Shown here: positions 34,351 to 43,070 of the stretch, one piece after another
Layout of the letters: every line of letters begins with the position of its first letter
How positions within the stretch are numbered: position 1 is the stretch's first letter
From: Sporomusa malonica
Lineage (GTDB): Bacteria > Bacillota > Negativicutes > Sporomusales > Sporomusaceae
DNA length: 64,000 nucleotides
Assembly (NCBI RefSeq): GCF_900176355.1
Contig: NZ_FWXI01000018.1
Span: 52,629-116,628, forward strand
Direction: 5' to 3'
Notes under the pieces: generated by a model
The model's input: only the letters and a program-made list of their open reading frames with translations
What the model was told of the DNA's origin: nothing
Database searches by the model: none
Made by a program: the position numbers and the translations under genes

Positions 34351-34920
34351 TTAAATGCTGATTTTAGCACCTAATAACTCAACAAAGGCTTTTAACCACT
34401 CGGGGTGATTCGGCCAGGCTTGCGCAGTCACCAGGTTACCACTGACAACGACCGGCTCATTTTTCCATTCTGCACCAGCCAGTTGACACTCAGCCGCGCA
34501 GGCCGGATAGGAAGTTACAATCTTGCCTTCAAGCACTTTAGCTGGAGCCAAGAGCTGGGTACCATGGCAGATGGCAGCTACCGGCTTACCGGCAGTAAAG
34601 AAATCCTGTACCAATTGAACCACTTCGCCATACATCCGAATATATTCAGGCGCCCGTCCACCAGGAACAACCAAGCCAACATAATCTTCTGCCTTGGCAT
34701 CTTTGGCTGCAATATCAACAGGAATCCGATGACCTGTTAGTTCAACATAAGTGTCTAAACCGGTAAAATCATGAACAACAAGCTGCACCATATCACCAGC
34801 ACTTTTATTAGGAACAGCGATGTCAACTTGATAGCCCAACATCATGAGCGCCTGTTGCGGTACTTTAACCTCATAATCTTCAGCGCAGTCCCCAGTAAGT
34901 ATAAGAATCTTCTTTGCCAT
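34351..34920 (-). CDS. DJ-1/PfpI family protein
   Basis: A 189-residue class I glutamine amidotransferase-like protein. The nucleophile elbow VAAICHGTQLLAP places the cysteine near residue 119, and VPGGRAPEYIRMY carries the conserved upstream segment; the acidic partner lies in the first strand (CAEDYEVKVPQQ). Members act as deglycases, chaperones or peptidases. Which of these applies here cannot be told. It has its own terminator and is separated by 85 bp from the upstream small ORF. Confidence 0.88.
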   Translation of the reverse strand: MAKKILILTGDCAEDYEVKVPQQALMMLGYQVDIAVPNKSAGDMVQLVVHDFTGLDTYVELTGHRIPVDIAAKDAKAEDYVGLVVPGGRAPEYIRMYGEVVQLVQDFFTAGKPVAAICHGTQLLAPAKVLEGKIVTSYPACAAECQLAGAEWKNEPVVVSGNLVTAQAWPNHPEWLKAFVELLGAKISI

Positions 34921-35005
34921 TTGCAGTAACCTCCTTAATACTTAAGATAGGTTAGATATTCTATATTAGTAATATTTTTCCTTCTATATTTCTCCCACTA
35001 ATTGA

Positions 35006-35173
35006 CTATATTCCATCACCATGGACACCTTCAAGTTGGGCACTTCTATTTTGTTGAATGAAAGTGACTACTTTACCATCACGAATGATGATAATAACCT
35101 CATTACTATCTTCTCGTTTCCCTGAACTATAACTATCCCAGGGCTCATCATAACCCTTGTATCTGTCTACCAT
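35006..35173 (-). CDS. Small protein, 55 residues, downstream of the ACT protein
   Basis: A short ORF starting MVDRYKGYDEPWDSYSSGKR and continuing with a predicted beta hairpin (NEVIIIIRDGKVVTFIQQN). AGAGG lies 9 bases before the ATG, and the ATG is only 15 bases after the stop of the ACT gene, so both are probably translated from one SAM-I controlled message. The fold and function are not recognised. The tidy ribosome site and spacing are the main support. Confidence 0.55.
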   Translation of the reverse strand: MVDRYKGYDEPWDSYSSGKREDSNEVIIIIRDGKVVTFIQQNRSAQLEGVHGDGI

Positions 35174-35188
35174 ATCAAGTGACCTCTT

Positions 35189-35821
35189 TCAAATTCTTAC
35201 AAAGCTACTAATATTTAGAGCATTTTGCACCCTAAAACGCTTTTCCAAATTTCTTTTAACTTCACTTATATACCTGGCCTCGATCAAGACCTCAATTAAT
35301 CCATACGACTCTGCTAATCGCAGCAAGGGAATATTACCTTGTGCAATTGTTTCGGTAACAGCCGTTATTGTGTTCAACAACGGCTGCCCGCCGATACACC
35401 GGATAGATAGCCTTACACACTCGGTAACAACTTCAGGATAACATTCAAGCTGTTCAAAACACCCCTGTACTTCCTCCAGCAGTCGATTGTGGATAGTAAA
35501 ACTGAGCTGCCGCGGCTGGATTGACACCAAATCACAGGCCACGCCACACGCTCCCACTGCTTGTAAAACATTCATTACCCAATTATCCGTACACTCTGGT
35601 GTAGGACAGTTAACCCTAATGAGAGCGATAGCCTTATCATAAGTAATACTTGTTATCTGATCTGCCAGAGAATCATTAATTTCCACATCAGTGCTTTGTG
35701 GTAAAGCGCTAAGTTTAGCAACTCGCTTAGTACGGCACATTCGCAGCTGCTTAGGGTTTCTTTCTATATTACTGTATTGCTCTAATTCATTGGTACGTAC
35801 TGAAAGGGTTGATACATGCAC
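35189..35821 (-). CDS. Stand-alone ACT-domain protein resembling the aspartokinase regulatory region
   Basis: A 210-residue protein without a kinase domain. After about 60 poorly conserved residues come two ACT-like units: ALIRVNCPTPECTDNWVMNV with VACDLVSIQPRQLSFTIHN (about 65-125), and VRLSIRCIGGQPLLNTITAV with NIPLLRLAESYGLIEVLIEA (about 130-195). The order and motifs mirror the C-terminal ACT pair of aspartate kinase. It is expressed behind a SAM-I riboswitch, which places it in methionine or SAM control. The GTG at 35821 follows CCGGAGG at 11 bases; an earlier GTG at 35860 is in frame. It may regulate an aspartokinase in trans. Confidence 0.7.
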   Translation of the reverse strand: MHVSTLSVRTNELEQYSNIERNPKQLRMCRTKRVAKLSALPQSTDVEINDSLADQITSITYDKAIALIRVNCPTPECTDNWVMNVLQAVGACGVACDLVSIQPRQLSFTIHNRLLEEVQGCFEQLECYPEVVTECVRLSIRCIGGQPLLNTITAVTETIAQGNIPLLRLAESYGLIEVLIEARYISEVKRNLEKRFRVQNALNISSFVRI

Positions 35822-35863
35822 TTTAAAAAGCACCTCCGGATAGCTGTTTAATTTTTGCACAAA

Positions 35864-35893
35864 TAAAAACCCCTCTCCGAGGAAAGGGGCTAA
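35864..35893 (-). terminator. Terminator of the SAM-I riboswitch
   Basis: On the minus strand AGCCCCTTTCC and GGAGAGGGGTT form a stem ending in TTTTT, between the aptamer and the ACT gene. Confidence 0.85.
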
Positions 35894-35908
35894 TTTTTAT
35901 GCGCCTTC

Positions 35909-36012
35909 CTCTTATCTGTCAGGATTCCTCCTGCTGGAATTAGCACCACTGCAGCATAGCTACCGGTTGCTGGGTGTCATCGGGCCAGTCCCTCGACCAC
36001 TCTAGATAAGAG
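35909..36012 (-). promoter_or_regulatory. SAM-I (S-box) riboswitch
   Basis: On the minus strand CTCTTATCTAGAGTGGTCGA is followed by GGGACTGGCCCGATGACACC, CAGCAACCGG, GGTGCTAATTCC and the closing AGATAAGAG. All conserved S-box elements are present, including P1 (CTCTTATCT/AGATAAGAG). High SAM should favour the following terminator and switch off the ACT gene and the small ORF. Confidence 0.95.
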
Positions 36013-36087
36013 CGTATGAAATTGAATATAATTTTATCATGAAAAATCAGACAATGTCAATACATTACCTAAAGCCTAGCCTGTTAA

Positions 36088-36618
36088 TCACTTGTGTTTT
36101 ATAAATACATCCTTATCCATATACACAGTCTCAATCTCTTCAGTTCTCTCTGTACGAATCATATAGCCTTGACTTAACCAAAACGGAAAACCTCCTGGCA
36201 AAAACCTATGGGTATGAAGACAAATAGTCTGGTAGCCGTATTGCCGGCAATAGCTCTCAATGGCTGCCACCAACACACCGGCAAGGCCCTGGCGGCGCAG
36301 CGAACTTTTCACATAACAGCGGGATAACTCGGCAGTACCTGGCAGATCATAGTAGCCGCGAACGGCCTCAATTCGATCATCATAGGGTCTAATGGCAATC
36401 GTGCCAACAACTTGTCCAGCATTGTCAAAGGCGGCAAACATGACTGAGTTCTCTTGGCTGACATAGGCTTCTTCCATGTTAGCAAGATCCCAGCGCACGG
36501 CTACGTCCGGTATATTGGGGTATACCTCATGCAGCATAGGAATAATGAACGCCAGTGCGGCTGCAACATCATTTGCTGTAACCCTGCGAATGATCCACTC
36601 TTTATGGCTAATTGCCAT
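36088..36618 (-). CDS. GNAT-family N-acetyltransferase
   Basis: A 176-residue single GNAT domain. The acetyl-CoA loop is LRRQGLAGVLVAAIESYCRQ (about residues 108-127), preceded by the beta4 strand TAELSRCYVKSS and followed by YQTICLHTHRF and a FWLSQGY strand. The substrate is unknown. It starts 35 bp after nikE on the same strand and may be the last gene of the nik transcript, but no nickel link can be seen in it. Confidence 0.85.
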   Translation of the reverse strand: MAISHKEWIIRRVTANDVAAALAFIIPMLHEVYPNIPDVAVRWDLANMEEAYVSQENSVMFAAFDNAGQVVGTIAIRPYDDRIEAVRGYYDLPGTAELSRCYVKSSLRRQGLAGVLVAAIESYCRQYGYQTICLHTHRFLPGGFPFWLSQGYMIRTERTEEIETVYMDKDVFIKHK

Positions 36619-36653
36619 GTGAAACCCTCTCCCTATTTAAGATGCTAATTTAT

Positions 36654-37508
36654 TCAAGACGTCCTGGCTGCTGCTGCAAACTTACCCGCCCCAGTCTCCT
36701 GCTTGTTACGATATTCAGGCTGAGCTGGCAATACAGCAGCTAACAGTGCCAAAGACACCGGATGGGTGAGACAATGAATATCATCCATATTGTCCAGTCT
36801 TTCTACAATCTCACCCGAGCACATGACTGCTAACCGGTCAGACAGATGAGCGACTGCGGCAAGATCATGAGAAATGAAGATGTAGGACATGCCCAGCTCC
36901 TCACGTAAATCTGACAGCAGATCCAATATCTGTGCCTGAACTAGTACGTCAAGACTGCTGACAGCTTCATCAAGGACAATCAGTTTGGGCCGCAAGGATA
37001 TTGCCCGGGCAATACATACCCGCTGCAGCTGCCCACCACTAAACTGATGCGGGTATTTGGCGGCGTCCTCGACATCAAGTCCCACAAGCTCTAACAAATT
37101 ACCTACTGTTCGCAGCTCATCATGGTAGCTTAGGCGTGCAAAATTTCTTAGCGGTTCAGCAATACTCTCCCCAGCTGTCCTGCGAGGATTGACCGAACTA
37201 AAACAGTCTTGAAATACTACCTGAAGATCACGCCTTACTTCACGGATACCTGATCTATCTTTACCATACAAATTAACACCTTGAAATAGTACCTCACCGC
37301 GATCAGGTTTCTCTATTCCCAGGATAATACGGCCTAAAGTACTTTTACCTGAACCACTTTCTCCGACAAGCCCAAGACACTCTTTTGCCGCTAAAGAAAG
37401 GGTTATCTCCTTGGTAGCTTGAACCTTTCTCCCTTGCTTAAAGATACCGCCGCCGTGGAAATGCTTACTGACTCCCCGTAATTCAAGAAGCGGTTGTATC
37501 GCTGCCAT
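36654..37508 (-). CDS. nikE: Nickel ABC transporter ATPase NikE
   Basis: A 284-residue ATPase with Walker A GESGSGKST, signature FSGGQLQRV, Walker B LIVLDEAVSSLD and the H-loop FISHDL. LQVVFQDCFSSVNPR and the DEAVS spelling follow E. coli NikE closely as I recall it. It pairs with NikD to drive import. It overlaps nikD by one base (ATG on the stop). The C-terminal 25 residues are a low-complexity tail not needed for the fold. Confidence 0.85.
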   Translation of the reverse strand: MAAIQPLLELRGVSKHFHGGGIFKQGRKVQATKEITLSLAAKECLGLVGESGSGKSTLGRIILGIEKPDRGEVLFQGVNLYGKDRSGIREVRRDLQVVFQDCFSSVNPRRTAGESIAEPLRNFARLSYHDELRTVGNLLELVGLDVEDAAKYPHQFSGGQLQRVCIARAISLRPKLIVLDEAVSSLDVLVQAQILDLLSDLREELGMSYIFISHDLAAVAHLSDRLAVMCSGEIVERLDNMDDIHCLTHPVSLALLAAVLPAQPEYRNKQETGAGKFAAAARTS

Positions 37509-38506
37509 TAGACAACCTCCGCTTGCGCACTGCCAGCGTTTAAACAGCGTACCCAGTGCCCGCTCGTATTGACTTTAACCGGACTAGGAGCTGTTTCCCG
37601 GCATGCACTGCTAACATGAGGACAGCGTCCGGCAAACCCACAAGCGGAAGTTAAGCCGTTACTTATCTCAGTCGCAGCCATCGGCAGTAACGACAATCGC
37701 TTTCTGCGCGGTAAACCAATGCTGCTGCGCGCATTCATCAGTGACTGAGTGTAGGGATGGAGAGGTTGGGCATATATATCGGCAACAGCTGCTTGTTCAA
37801 CAAATTGCCCCCCATACATCACGGCTACCGAATCAGCCAACCGGGCAATGACGCCAAGATCATGGGAGATGAGTAGTATACTTGTACCAAACTCACGCCT
37901 TACTTCAGCCAAAAGATCAAGAATCTGAACCTGAGAGGTTGCATCCAAGGCGGTAGTCGGTTCGTCAGCAATAATCAGGTCAGGTTTTTGCGCCAGAGCA
38001 ATGGCAATAATGACTCGCTGCAGCATACCGCCACTCAATTCAAAAGGATACTGCCGCAGCAATAAACTAGCATCCGGAAGTCCTACTCTCTCCAGATATT
38101 CTACGGCAATCGCCGTGGCAGCCTTAGTATCAGTTTTCCCATGCGCACGCAGAGTCTCGATAAAATGATCCCCAATGGTGCGAATGGCGTCAAAGGCACT
38201 CATGGGATTCTGCATGATGAGCGCAATTCTGTCACCCCGAAGTTGTCGCCACTTTTCGGCAGCTAGTCCTTCAACGGCTTTTCCATCCAGACAGATATCC
38301 CCGCCAGTCTTATGAATTCCTGCTGGCAACAGGTTTAACAGCGACAGGCAGGTTAACGTTTTGCCGCAACCGCTTTCGCCTACCAAACCGAAAACCTCAC
38401 CCTGCTCTATTTGAAAACTAAGTTTCTGTACTACAGGCACAACTTTGTTTTTCTGCCTAATTACAACCTCCAGACCTTCGACCGAAAGCAGTGGCTGCTT
38501 CATCAT
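37508..38506 (-). CDS. nikD: Nickel ABC transporter ATPase NikD
   Basis: A 332-residue ATPase. Walker A GESGCGKTL, signature LSGGMLQRV, Walker B LIIADEPTTALD and H-loop LISHDLG are present. The C-terminal Opp/Dpp-type extension has spaced cysteines (ACGFAGRCPHVSSACRE), which in this subfamily can bind an Fe-S cluster. It partners NikE below the NikBC channel. It starts 18 bp after nikC. Confidence 0.85.
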   Translation of the reverse strand: MMKQPLLSVEGLEVVIRQKNKVVPVVQKLSFQIEQGEVFGLVGESGCGKTLTCLSLLNLLPAGIHKTGGDICLDGKAVEGLAAEKWRQLRGDRIALIMQNPMSAFDAIRTIGDHFIETLRAHGKTDTKAATAIAVEYLERVGLPDASLLLRQYPFELSGGMLQRVIIAIALAQKPDLIIADEPTTALDATSQVQILDLLAEVRREFGTSILLISHDLGVIARLADSVAVMYGGQFVEQAAVADIYAQPLHPYTQSLMNARSSIGLPRRKRLSLLPMAATEISNGLTSACGFAGRCPHVSSACRETAPSPVKVNTSGHWVRCLNAGSAQAEVV

Positions 38507-38524
38507 GCGCTACTCCGCCCTTTC

Positions 38525-39337
38525 CTATCGTTTTCCCTGAGGATCAACCATATCCCGCAAGGCATCACCCAGAAGATTAAAAGACATCACTACACTTAAA
38601 ATCATAAGTCCCGGATAAGCCATCAGTGATGGATAACCCCGCAGAAACTGGCGGCCATCATTAATCATGGCACCCCACTCCGGCGTCGGCGGCTGAATTC
38701 CCAGACCCAAGAAGGACATCCCGGCAATATGCAGAATAACCCAGCCGACATCCAGAGTGGCAAGCACTGCAATCTGCGGGAGAATATTGGGCAAAATATG
38801 CTTGGCAATAATGGTGGCTTGGCCAGTTCCCGCCACTTTCGCCGCCAGCACATAATTTCTTTCCTTCAGACTAAGTACCATGCCTCTAATCATTCTGGCA
38901 TACCAAGCCCACTGGGAAAGGGCCATAGCCAGTACCACATTCGGCAACCCTGGACCCATAACCCCGACGAGGGCCAAAGCCAGGATTAGACTGGGAAAAG
39001 CCAAAAATATATCACATATCCTCATAATAAGAGCATCAACTCGGCCACCGGCGTACCCTGACACGACTCCCACCACGGTGCTAATACTGAGAGTGACAGA
39101 CATGACGGCAAAAGCCGCCCCCAGCGAAACTCTGGCACCATAAATAAGGCGAGACAAAATACAGCGGCCAAGATGATCAGTCCCTAGAAGATAATTATTA
39201 TCAGGCAGCATTAACTTGCGTTCTAAAGAAACATCATTTGGGTCATGTGGCGCAATATACGGTGCAAAAATAGCTACTAAAATATTAAGAAGGATGATCA
39301 TCAGGGCAACCGCCACAAAACTGCGCTTGATCCTCAT
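38525..39337 (-). CDS. nikC: Nickel ABC transporter permease NikC
   Basis: A 270-residue permease of the DppC type with about six membrane segments. The N-terminal DPNDVSLERKLMLPDNNYLLGTDHLGR region (see LGTDHLGRCILSRL) and the EAA-loop KVAGTGQATIIAKHILPN, where the ATPase docks, are typical. It overlaps nikB by 4 bp. Specific assignment to nickel comes from the binding protein. Confidence 0.85.
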   Translation of the reverse strand: MRIKRSFVAVALMIILLNILVAIFAPYIAPHDPNDVSLERKLMLPDNNYLLGTDHLGRCILSRLIYGARVSLGAAFAVMSVTLSISTVVGVVSGYAGGRVDALIMRICDIFLAFPSLILALALVGVMGPGLPNVVLAMALSQWAWYARMIRGMVLSLKERNYVLAAKVAGTGQATIIAKHILPNILPQIAVLATLDVGWVILHIAGMSFLGLGIQPPTPEWGAMINDGRQFLRGYPSLMAYPGLMILSVVMSFNLLGDALRDMVDPQGKR

Positions 39338-40275
39338 GATGACTCCCCTTTCAGGCGAATCCGCGGGTCAAGCCACGCATAGGCAATATCAACAAGCAGG
39401 TTAGCGGTAACAAAAACTACTGCCATCATCAGCACAAAACACTGCACCACCGGATAGTCCCGGTTCAAAATTGCCGACACGCAAAACCGTCCAATCCCCG
39501 GCCAGGAAAATACACTTTCCACAATAACTGACCCGGATAACAAATGCCCAATACTCATCCCCAATGCAGTTACAACAGGCAGCATCGCATTCTTTAGCAC
39601 ATGACGACCAATAACCCAGCTTTCTTTTAAGCCTCTTGCCCTGGCATACAACACAAACTGTTGGTCCAGATTCTCCAGCATGCTGGTTCTAAGAAGCCTG
39701 ATATAGGTCGCAATATAACTAAAAGAAAGTGTTACCGCCGGAAGAATGAAATGTTCCCATGAGCCCCGCCCCAAAGTAGGCAACAGATCAAGTTTCAGCG
39801 CAAAGAAATACATTAACATAAAACCAAGCCAAAAATTAGGCATCGCTGCACTGGTAAAGGCGATCACCCGGCAAAAGTTATCAAACCATCCGTCTTTATA
39901 TAGTGCTGAGAAAATGCCCATAGGAATACTGATGACAAGAGTAAAGAGTAGCGACACACCGGCCAGTTGAGCTGTCGAAGGTAACAGAAACATCATTTCG
40001 TCCCACACCGGCCTGTGTGTGGCATATGATTTACCAAAATCAAGAGTTAGTGCCTTGACTAGCCAATCCCCGTACTGAACAACAACCGGACGATCAAGGC
40101 CAAGTTCCACCCTGACTGCCGCTACAGCTGCTTCTGTCGGCGGTATCTGTGATAGTCTCAAATACGCCTCCGCCGGATCACCCGGCGTAAGGCGTAATAT
40201 GAGAAAAGTAATAATCGAAATACCTACCAGTACAGGTATTAGGCTCAGCAGGCGTTTGACGATATAATCAAGCAT
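39334..40275 (-). CDS. nikB: Nickel ABC transporter permease NikB
   Basis: A 313-residue DppB-type permease with six membrane segments. It shows the N-terminal LTPGDPAEAYLR loop, the EAA-type loop YARARGLKESWVIGRHVLKN and VIVESVFSWPGIGR near the C-terminus. Together with NikC it forms the membrane channel. It is 24 bp downstream of nikA and overlaps nikC. Confidence 0.86.
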   Translation of the reverse strand: MLDYIVKRLLSLIPVLVGISIITFLILRLTPGDPAEAYLRLSQIPPTEAAVAAVRVELGLDRPVVVQYGDWLVKALTLDFGKSYATHRPVWDEMMFLLPSTAQLAGVSLLFTLVISIPMGIFSALYKDGWFDNFCRVIAFTSAAMPNFWLGFMLMYFFALKLDLLPTLGRGSWEHFILPAVTLSFSYIATYIRLLRTSMLENLDQQFVLYARARGLKESWVIGRHVLKNAMLPVVTALGMSIGHLLSGSVIVESVFSWPGIGRFCVSAILNRDYPVVQCFVLMMAVVFVTANLLVDIAYAWLDPRIRLKGESS

Positions 40276-40299
40276 GCTGCCTACCTCTTTTTTCTATGA

Positions 40300-41919
40300 T
40301 TACTGAATATCCATATTTGCAAAAGGAATTTCATATTGGCTGCCCATGAAGGTAACACCGGTTACATTTTTAGGATATACAGCTATATTGGCCAGATAAG
40401 ACAGCGGCAAGTATACCGCCTGTTCATGAAGCGTAGTAAAGATCTCTTTATATAATGCCTGGCGCTTTGCTTCGTCTGTGCTAACAAGAGCCTCTGTTGC
40501 AATCCTATCAATATCAGCTTTCATCGATAGTCCTACTTGTGCCTGATAATCGGCATGCCCTGGCGCACGCATCGAACCTACCAAGGAATGTGGATCATAA
40601 GGAGCTCCCCAGGTATCGCTATAGATAATATTAAAGTTGCCATCTTTTTGTCGTTGAACAATGGATAGCAGTTCTTCGCCAGTAAGTTTGACTTTTATAC
40701 CAATTTTTTTAAGATCGCCCTGGAGTACTTCGGCAACCGATTTTTGAATGGCATCCGTGCTTTCAAAGCAAAATTCCAATTCAAGTACTTGTCCGTCTTT
40801 TTCGCGGAACTCCTTGCCTTTGATTTCCTTCCAGCCAGCCTCTTCTAATAAAGCCTTGGCCTTATCCGCACTATACGCATAAGGTGTTAAGCCAAGATTA
40901 CAGTACGGAAAGTTGGTAGCAAGTAAAGTATCAGCCTTATGCTCAGTACCATAGAGGACACCTTTAACAAACGCATCCTTATTAAAAGCATGCTGAATGG
41001 CTTGACGAACCTTGAGTTCTTTCGTCACACCTTTGTTAGAGTTAATGGCTAAGACTCGGGTTGCCAATGGCTCGGACAGCTTGGTTTCATATTTTCCGGA
41101 AGCCTGAAGATGTTTAAACGCATCAAGACTGATGCTGCCATTACCATAAATCAGATTGAGTTCCTTCTTTTCAAAAGCAACTACACGCGACTCACTGTCA
41201 GGAATGATTTTTACAACTAGCTTATCGACCTTGGGTTTAGCTCCCCAATAATGCTCATTGCGAACAAATACGGCTACTTCGCCTTGCTTATACTCACTCA
41301 GCACCCATGGACCTGTACCTATTGGTTTTTTGATCCCTTCACCGGTGTTACCGTTGTCCGGGAACTGCGAAGGTGCCAGAAAGCGAATCGGCCGGACCAG
41401 TGCCAACTCCTGCAGCACAGGATAATATGCATCTTTAAGTACCAGTTTGAACGTGTTATCATCCATGACGTGTGTTTCTTTGATTTGCCGAATAAACGCT
41501 AACCAGTCATGACGTTTGCTATTAGCCAATACGGCATCAAAATTTTTCTTAACCGCTGCCGCATTGAACTGGGTACCGTCAGAGAACTTTACGTCCTTAC
41601 GCAGTTTAAACACATACTCTTTGCCATCAGGTGAGATTGTCCAGCTTTCGGCCAGCCATGGAATGATTTTACCATCATTACTGTATTGAACTAATGGTTC
41701 ATATACTAAGGCTTGCGCAAACATTTGATTCGGATTGTACATGTGCGGATTTAAAGCGCCAATGTCTTTCGCCCAGGAAAAATTCAAGACTTTCTCTTTT
41801 GCCGGGGCCTGACTTGTCTTGGAACCGCAGCCAGCCATTAGACCAGCTAAGAGGATTAGGGAAATTAACACTGCTACATACTTTTTGAACTTCTGCAACT
41901 GTTTTCTTGTCTCTGCCAT
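40300..41919 (-). CDS. nikA: Nickel-binding lipoprotein NikA
   Basis: A 539-residue family 5 solute-binding protein. The signal ends in the lipobox LMAGC (Cys31), so it is a lipoprotein. Long stretches match my memory of E. coli NikA: LNPHMYNPNQMFAQALVYEP, YYPVLQELALVRPIRFLAPS, GTGPWVLSEYKQ and SMRAPGHADYQAQ. The last contains the histidine region involved in nickel-chelate binding in NikA. This similarity is the reason the whole operon is called nickel, not oligopeptide. It is the first gene of the nik operon; the leader shows no NikR palindrome that I recognise. Confidence 0.88.
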   Translation of the reverse strand: MAETRKQLQKFKKYVAVLISLILLAGLMAGCGSKTSQAPAKEKVLNFSWAKDIGALNPHMYNPNQMFAQALVYEPLVQYSNDGKIIPWLAESWTISPDGKEYVFKLRKDVKFSDGTQFNAAAVKKNFDAVLANSKRHDWLAFIRQIKETHVMDDNTFKLVLKDAYYPVLQELALVRPIRFLAPSQFPDNGNTGEGIKKPIGTGPWVLSEYKQGEVAVFVRNEHYWGAKPKVDKLVVKIIPDSESRVVAFEKKELNLIYGNGSISLDAFKHLQASGKYETKLSEPLATRVLAINSNKGVTKELKVRQAIQHAFNKDAFVKGVLYGTEHKADTLLATNFPYCNLGLTPYAYSADKAKALLEEAGWKEIKGKEFREKDGQVLELEFCFESTDAIQKSVAEVLQGDLKKIGIKVKLTGEELLSIVQRQKDGNFNIIYSDTWGAPYDPHSLVGSMRAPGHADYQAQVGLSMKADIDRIATEALVSTDEAKRQALYKEIFTTLHEQAVYLPLSYLANIAVYPKNVTGVTFMGSQYEIPFANMDIQ

Positions 41920-42017
41920 CTTTTTATACCTCTCCCTTGATATTTTATGTCAGTCATAACCCACAGGGTTAGCTAAGACCAATTTTTAACAACTCCCAGC
42001 AATACAACCAAAAGATA

Positions 42018-42072
42018 AAAAACCATAGAAAATAAAGTCTATTCATAAGACAATACCTTCATGGTTTTTAAA
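42018..42072 (-). terminator. Terminator of the Gate-permease unit
   Basis: On the minus strand AACCATGAAGG and CTATGGTT close a stem with inner GTCTTATGAATAGAC pairing, followed by TTTTTTATC. Confidence 0.6.
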
Positions 42073-42099
42073 TCTGACAGCTTCAGCCGTCATTTTTAT

Positions 42100-43062
42100 T
42101 TAGTTAGCCCTCACATACAGTGCAATACCAGCCCCTGCTGCTACTATGGAAAGATATAAACCTGTCCCCAAGGCGGTAACAGTAACCCCTGTCTTAGCCC
42201 CAAATATCGAAATATTAGTCGGCAATACACGAGATAAGCCATCATAGATATTATGGAAAAACGAAGTTAACAGTAGAACAAATATGACGTCCTGAGGAGC
42301 CAGTGCCCCACTTTGCACCAGTGTTCCGGCAACACCAATCGCCGCTATCAGGGTAGGAATACCAGCAATGATGACTAACACCCCGGCTGCCGTAAGGTTA
42401 AACCAGCGTAAAAAAGGTTCAAGCCCGGCAATCACTTCCTTGATAAAGTCTGTATGCAGCAAAACAGTAAAAATAAACGTAATCGGCATAAAGACAACTG
42501 CAATATTCCAAAATTGCTTAAAGGCCTTCTTGGCTGCCGCTGCCAGATCGGTATTGTCGACTTGCATACAACAACAGCTTTCTATACGACCCTGCGTCTG
42601 GAATACGTCATGTGAAGGAGTGTGCAGCCTGTTCCAGGCAAAACCAATGATCGTAACGAGGGTACTTATTCCAATGTTAATGGCAATAAACGACGTACCC
42701 AGATTCCACCCCAGCCCGGCAATCAAAGGCGGGCTAAAGTAGAAAATAGTAAAATAGATGCCAGTCGGCAGCGACCCCATCAAGTAGACTGCCATCAAAG
42801 TACTTTTTGTTACAGCACCACTCTTGCCAAACTCGGCTAGCATAGCGTTTGCTGCATATCTATTTAATAGACACAAGATAAAAAACGATCCCAGTGCCTC
42901 TGGCAGTTTTCCCAGTGATGTCATCGGCCGCATTGCTTTGCTGAAAAACGCAAAAAATTCCCCGCTTCTCAGCACAACACCACAATAGCACCCCAGAAAC
43001 ATGGCTGGCAGTGCGATTTTCCACATTGCAAAAACATCTGTTAGGGCTAAAGTAATATTCAT
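42100..43062 (-). CDS. Gate/nucleoside-recognition family membrane protein
   Basis: A 320-residue protein with about eight membrane segments in two Gate-like halves, each with a helix-turn such as KALRPMTSL-type (FFSKAMRPMTSLGKLP) and GLEPFLRWFNLTAAG. A cytoplasmic loop holds CCCMQVDN and His residues that might bind metal. Gate proteins include nucleoside and spore-maturation transporters; the substrate here is unknown. It follows the methyltransferase by 8 bp and precedes nikA, so a nickel or other metal-linked role is possible but unproven. Confidence 0.72.
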   Translation of the reverse strand: MNITLALTDVFAMWKIALPAMFLGCYCGVVLRSGEFFAFFSKAMRPMTSLGKLPEALGSFFILCLLNRYAANAMLAEFGKSGAVTKSTLMAVYLMGSLPTGIYFTIFYFSPPLIAGLGWNLGTSFIAINIGISTLVTIIGFAWNRLHTPSHDVFQTQGRIESCCCMQVDNTDLAAAAKKAFKQFWNIAVVFMPITFIFTVLLHTDFIKEVIAGLEPFLRWFNLTAAGVLVIIAGIPTLIAAIGVAGTLVQSGALAPQDVIFVLLLTSFFHNIYDGLSRVLPTNISIFGAKTGVTVTALGTGLYLSIVAAGAGIALYVRAN

Positions 43063-43070
43063 AGTAATGC

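Noticed and set aside
41996..42073. A 25-codon ORF (MNRLYFLWFF...) on the minus strand before nikA
   Set aside because: It overlaps the terminator of the preceding unit, lacks a ribosome site and has biased hydrophobic content expected of T-rich sequence.
41925..42099. NikR operator or nickel riboswitch before nikA
   Set aside because: I looked for the GTATGA-type NikR palindrome and for NiCo aptamer features; only a short AACCC/GGGTT hairpin is present.
42368..42742. Plus-strand 124-codon ORF opposite the Gate permease
   Set aside because: No ribosome site and fully covered by a conserved membrane protein on the minus strand.
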